Source of the DNA: a bacterium
Lineage (GTDB): Bacteria > CBDUZB01 > JAGLHV01
Direction of reading: 5' to 3'
Length of the DNA stretch: 6,580 nt
NCBI GenBank assembly: GCA_023143305.1
Contig: JAGLHV010000075.1
Location: 1 to 6,580, forward strand
Each line of letters starts with the position of its first letter. Within the stretch, counting starts at the first letter, position 1. Below the pieces are notes generated by a model. The model searched no databases. It saw only the letters and a program-made list of their open reading frames with translations, and was not told the origin of the DNA. Shown one piece after another: positions 4,731 to 6,580 of this stretch. The position numbers and the translations under genes are program-made.

Positions 4731-6580
4731 TTAAAACTTATAATTTACATTCCCGGTGATTTTTCTGCCTATTTCTTCACCAAAAACTAAACCAGGAATA
4801 TTTCCCGGGGTATATTGATAATGTTCATCCTTAAAAAGATTAAAGGCGGCCACAGCTATCTCTAAATTATCGTTTATCTGATAACCCAAACGAACATTGA
4901 CTAAAGTATAGGAATCAAGTTTAAGATTCCCCACCCACAATTCAACTTCGTCTACATAATTGACACTTACATTTAAAGACAACCCATTTTTTAATTTAGC
5001 CCTTAACTCCGCATTAACTTTATTTAAAGGGGATTCTTTTCTGCGTTGATCTTTTTCGTCCTCATCAGTAATAGGATCATCTTCCAAATCAATAATTTCC
5101 TGATAAGAATAATTAACCATTCCTGTTAATCCTTCAGCAATTAATACCTCTACGCTTATTTCCCCCCCTCTTCCCTCGGTTTCTCCGGTATTCAAATAGG
5201 TATAGTATGGACCTACAGGTGAACCTGGATAAAGTTCATTAGGAACAGACGTTAATTTAGCCCGGGCATTAATAAAATCTTTGTATTGGTTATAAAATAA
5301 ATCCACTCTTGCCTTTACTCTATCCACCAGTAAGGTTTGATAACCAATTTCATAAGTAGTAATTTTTTCCGGGGTTAAATCTTCATTTCCTACTGTAGGT
5401 ATCTCTACAATCATAGTGGGAGGAAAAGGAAGAGGAAGCCCGGTTTCAACCGTTACCTCTGTACTGGTTTCTGTATAGGATTCAAAAAAAGTAGGAGATC
5501 TAAACGCTGTAGCGGCAGATATCCTAAAAGTGTGATTTTTAACCGGAGAATAAATTACACTCGTTCTGGGAGTGGTATGATCTCCAAAAAGAGGATGATA
5601 ATCATATCTCCCTCCTATAACTATGGACAGAGAATCTATTGGTTTAAACTCTTCCTGTAAATAAAAATCCCAGGTACCCTGTTCTTGTTTTCTATCTTTC
5701 AGTGTATCACTTTCTACATTGCACTGCCTGAAATTTCCTCCCAAAACAATAGAATGTTTTTCCAATAAATCTAATGCTTGCTGTATTTCTATTTCATAAG
5801 TATCACTTTCCTGTTTATCTGTCAGAAGAGTAGTTAAGTCTAATATCTCTCCATCTACTCCCTCCCAATAAGCAAGCACTTTTAAATCTTTAAAATTATA
5901 ATCCGCCTGAAAATAATCTGTTGTTCCCTTTTTTTCCATAGGAATATGACCCGCTGCCAGTTCTCCCTCCGTTTCTCCATGTCCGCCGGAAAAAGTTAAT
6001 TTAGAATTATCATTAAATTTATAGCCTACGGCTACATTTCCCCGTGGTATTCCGTCTAAACTTTCTTTATCCTTTATCCACTGGTCTGTTTGATACCAAC
6101 CTAAAGATACTTTATAGTCTAATTTATCTATTACTCCTGCCTGAATCACTGATCCTAAGGAAGTATTATATTCTCCTGCAGTAAAGGAAATGGATGTTCC
6201 TTTTAATTTTTCAGGTGATTTAGTAATAATATGAATTACTCCGGAATAAGCATTAGCTCCGTACAAAGCCGAACCGGGGCCCCTGATTATTTCAATCCTT
6301 TCAATCTCTTCCAATGAAACAGTTAATGACTCCCAAAAAACATTTCCCAGGAGTTTCAAATAAATAGGCCGACCGTCAACCATTACTAACATTTTGTTAT
6401 AAAGCCGGTGATTAAGCCCACGCGCAGCAACATTAAAATCCGAAGCAGTAACCGCCATAACATCCATACCGGGTACCATTCTCAAAAGGTCAGGAACATT
6501 CGTTGCCCCCGATTGGTGAATATCTTCTGCAGTAATTACAGTGATAGCAGAAGGAGCTTCACTTATTTTCTGCTCATACC
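4731..6580 (-). CDS. TonB-dependent outer-membrane receptor, N-terminus cut by the window edge
   Basis: The frame stays open to the right edge, giving 615 visible residues; the signal peptide and any TonB box lie outside. It should import a scarce ligand across the outer membrane, powered by TonB-ExbBD. The plug starts with SEAPSAITVITAEDI (visible residues 6-20), then PDLLRMVPGMDV (29-40), VDGRPIY, and IERIEIIRGPGSALYGANAY ending at IHIITKSPE near residue 122. The rest is a 22-strand-type barrel with family marks AFRSPTFFESY and NEDLTPEKITTYEIGYQ, and it ends in YKF, the C-terminal aromatic signal for BAM assembly. A TTG at 6485 could be taken as a start, but it falls inside the plug motif, so it is not one. 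The plug resembles the BtuB/ferric-siderophore group; the substrate cannot be told. A periplasmic binding protein on the same strand lies downstream beyond the inverted DUF116 unit. Confidence 0.93.
   Translation of the reverse strand, partial: YEQKISEAPSAITVITAEDIHQSGATNVPDLLRMVPGMDVMAVTASDFNVAARGLNHRLYNKMLVMVDGRPIYLKLLGNVFWESLTVSLEEIERIEIIRGPGSALYGANAYSGVIHIITKSPEKLKGTSISFTAGEYNTSLGSVIQAGVIDKLDYKVSLGWYQTDQWIKDKESLDGIPRGNVAVGYKFNDNSKLTFSGGHGETEGELAAGHIPMEKKGTTDYFQADYNFKDLKVLAYWEGVDGEILDLTTLLTDKQESDTYEIEIQQALDLLEKHSIVLGGNFRQCNVESDTLKDRKQEQGTWDFYLQEEFKPIDSLSIVIGGRYDYHPLFGDHTTPRTSVIYSPVKNHTFRISAATAFRSPTFFESYTETSTEVTVETGLPLPFPPTMIVEIPTVGNEDLTPEKITTYEIGYQTLLVDRVKARVDLFYNQYKDFINARAKLTSVPNELYPGSPVGPYYTYLNTGETEGRGGEISVEVLIAEGLTGMVNYSYQEIIDLEDDPITDEDEKDQRRKESPLNKVNAELRAKLKNGLSLNVSVNYVDEVELWVGNLKLDSYTLVNVRLGYQINDNLEIAVAAFNLFKDEHYQYTPGNIPGLVFGEEIGRKITGNVNYKF

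Noticed and set aside
1..6580. CRISPR array, tRNA or rRNA genes, known riboswitches, defence genes
   Set aside because: I saw no regularly spaced repeats, no cloverleaf with a T-loop motif, no rRNA-like segments and no nuclease, toxin or defence-type domains.

Overview
The window is AT-rich (about one third G+C by eye) bacterial DNA. It most likely comes from an anaerobic diderm of an under-described lineage. An outer membrane is implied by a TonB-dependent receptor whose barrel ends in Phe, by an HldD-like ADP-heptose epimerase (LPS core heptose), and by a periplasmic binding protein with a signal peptide but no lipobox. A DUF116 protein and a TM1266-like ACT-type small protein suggest an anaerobe. 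I cannot assign a phylum from the sequence.

Layout. (1) 45-1777, minus strand: thyX (flavin-dependent thymidylate synthase), followed 80 bp downstream by an hldD-like epimerase. thyX has a good promoter (1848-1876) with a perfect 12-bp palindrome at the expected transcription start. (2) 1778-2221: a gene-poor stretch holding that promoter, a plus-strand promoter (1919-1948), a decayed start region, a hairpin terminator (2025-2068) and a possible 20-residue ORF on the minus strand. (3) 2222-3214, minus: an ABC_sub_bind (formerly DUF534) periplasmic binding protein. (4) 3398-4595, plus: a strong promoter, a DUF116 protein starting at TTG, a roughly 300-bp gap with a 95-bp MITE-like insertion, then an 86-residue TM1266-like protein and a hairpin terminator. 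(5) 4731-6580, minus: most of a TonB-dependent receptor whose N-terminus lies beyond the right edge.

The most unusual structure is a repeat pair. The promoter plus start region of the DUF116 cassette (3390-3489) has a diverged second copy at 1911-2010. The terminator region of the same cassette (4646-4725) has a second copy at 2025-2114. In the left locus the two end-pieces lie almost side by side with no gene between them. The left locus therefore looks like an internally deleted copy of the DUF116/TM1266-like cassette, or a small RNA gene descended from or related to its ends. The minus-strand genes next to the two loci (binding protein, TonB receptor) belong to families that can work together in uptake across the two membranes. 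Here the oppositely oriented cassette separates them. Functional links among these genes are inference; no catalytic pathway joins them in this window.
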